Positions 63,972 through 64,000 of a stretch of 64,000 nt of DNA are shown here, piece after piece. The stretch spans positions 1,984,001-2,048,000 of the forward strand of contig NZ_CP111108.1 of assembly GCF_026314295.1 (NCBI RefSeq). Reading direction: 5' to 3'. How positions within the stretch are numbered: the stretch's first letter is position 1; every line of letters starts with the position of its first letter. This stretch comes from Caproicibacterium sp. BJN0003 (GTDB taxonomy: Bacteria; Bacillota; Clostridia; Oscillospirales; Acutalibacteraceae). The notes below the pieces were generated by a model. That model was given only the letters and a program-made list of their open reading frames with translations. It had not been told where the DNA came from and ran no database searches. Position numbers and translations under genes: made by a program.

Positions 63972-64000
63972 TTTTAAGCTCCTCCCTATTATTTCACACG

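Overview
The window looks like chromosomal DNA of an anaerobic Clostridia member, probably Oscillospirales (family-level inference only). Supporting signs are strong AAGGAGG-type ribosome binding sites, frequent GTG/TTG starts, zinc-type S14 and S4, a KOW-domain gene between map and infA, the archaeal-type prolyl-tRNA synthetase and a HadBC-type 2-hydroxyacyl-CoA dehydratase. I see no insertion sequence, prophage or CRISPR array.

Layout. 1-7660: the end of a MATE exporter, a TetR repressor divergent from a membrane-anchored alpha/beta hydrolase, then a LacI-type regulator followed by a heterodimeric ABC exporter. 7871-21821: a sigma-54 island. It holds rpoN, a PAS-AAA-Fis sigma-54 activator, and two divergent gene sets separated by a 668-bp regulatory region. 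The leftward set is CoA-transferase, enoyl-CoA hydratase, CoA-transferase, dehydratase activator, and dehydratase alpha and beta. The rightward set is thiolase, 3-hydroxyacyl-CoA dehydrogenase and an SLC13-type carrier. Both sets have a -24/-12 promoter and share a cluster of GTG-N7-CAC dyads. 22580-38502: the leftward S10-spc-alpha ribosomal protein supercluster from rpsJ to rplQ, including secY, adk, map, infA, rpmJ and rpoA. 38556-47613: proS with Na+-pump decarboxylase beta/gamma genes behind a yybP-ykoY-like leader RNA, FetAB-type metal exporter genes, an AEC carrier, and csoR-copA. 47650-60229: glgB, two HAD phosphatases, a polysaccharide deacetylase, a NYN-LOTUS protein, mutY, a split ThrE exporter, an uncharacterised condensation-type acyltransferase/DUF6320/esterase triad and a DEAD-box helicase. 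60376-64000: a tRNA-Glu/5S rRNA/tRNA-Asn cluster, then a leftward catabolic group (RraA-like aldolase, SLC13 carrier, DUF6282 protein).

Main interpretation. The sigma-54 island encodes, on paper, a complete oxidative route: 2-hydroxy acid -> 2-hydroxyacyl-CoA (family III CoA-transferase) -> 2-enoyl-CoA (radical dehydratase) -> 3-hydroxyacyl-CoA (hydratase) -> 3-oxoacyl-CoA (dehydrogenase) -> acetyl-CoA plus a shorter acyl-CoA (thiolase). The acyl-CoA dehydrogenase/Etf genes that accompany hadBC in reductive Stickland clusters are absent. The island carries its own sigma factor and activator. The dehydratase activator gene, essential in known systems, is split by an in-frame TAG immediately before its iron-sulfur motif, so the pathway may be broken, read through or reinitiated. 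The substrate is not identifiable from sequence.
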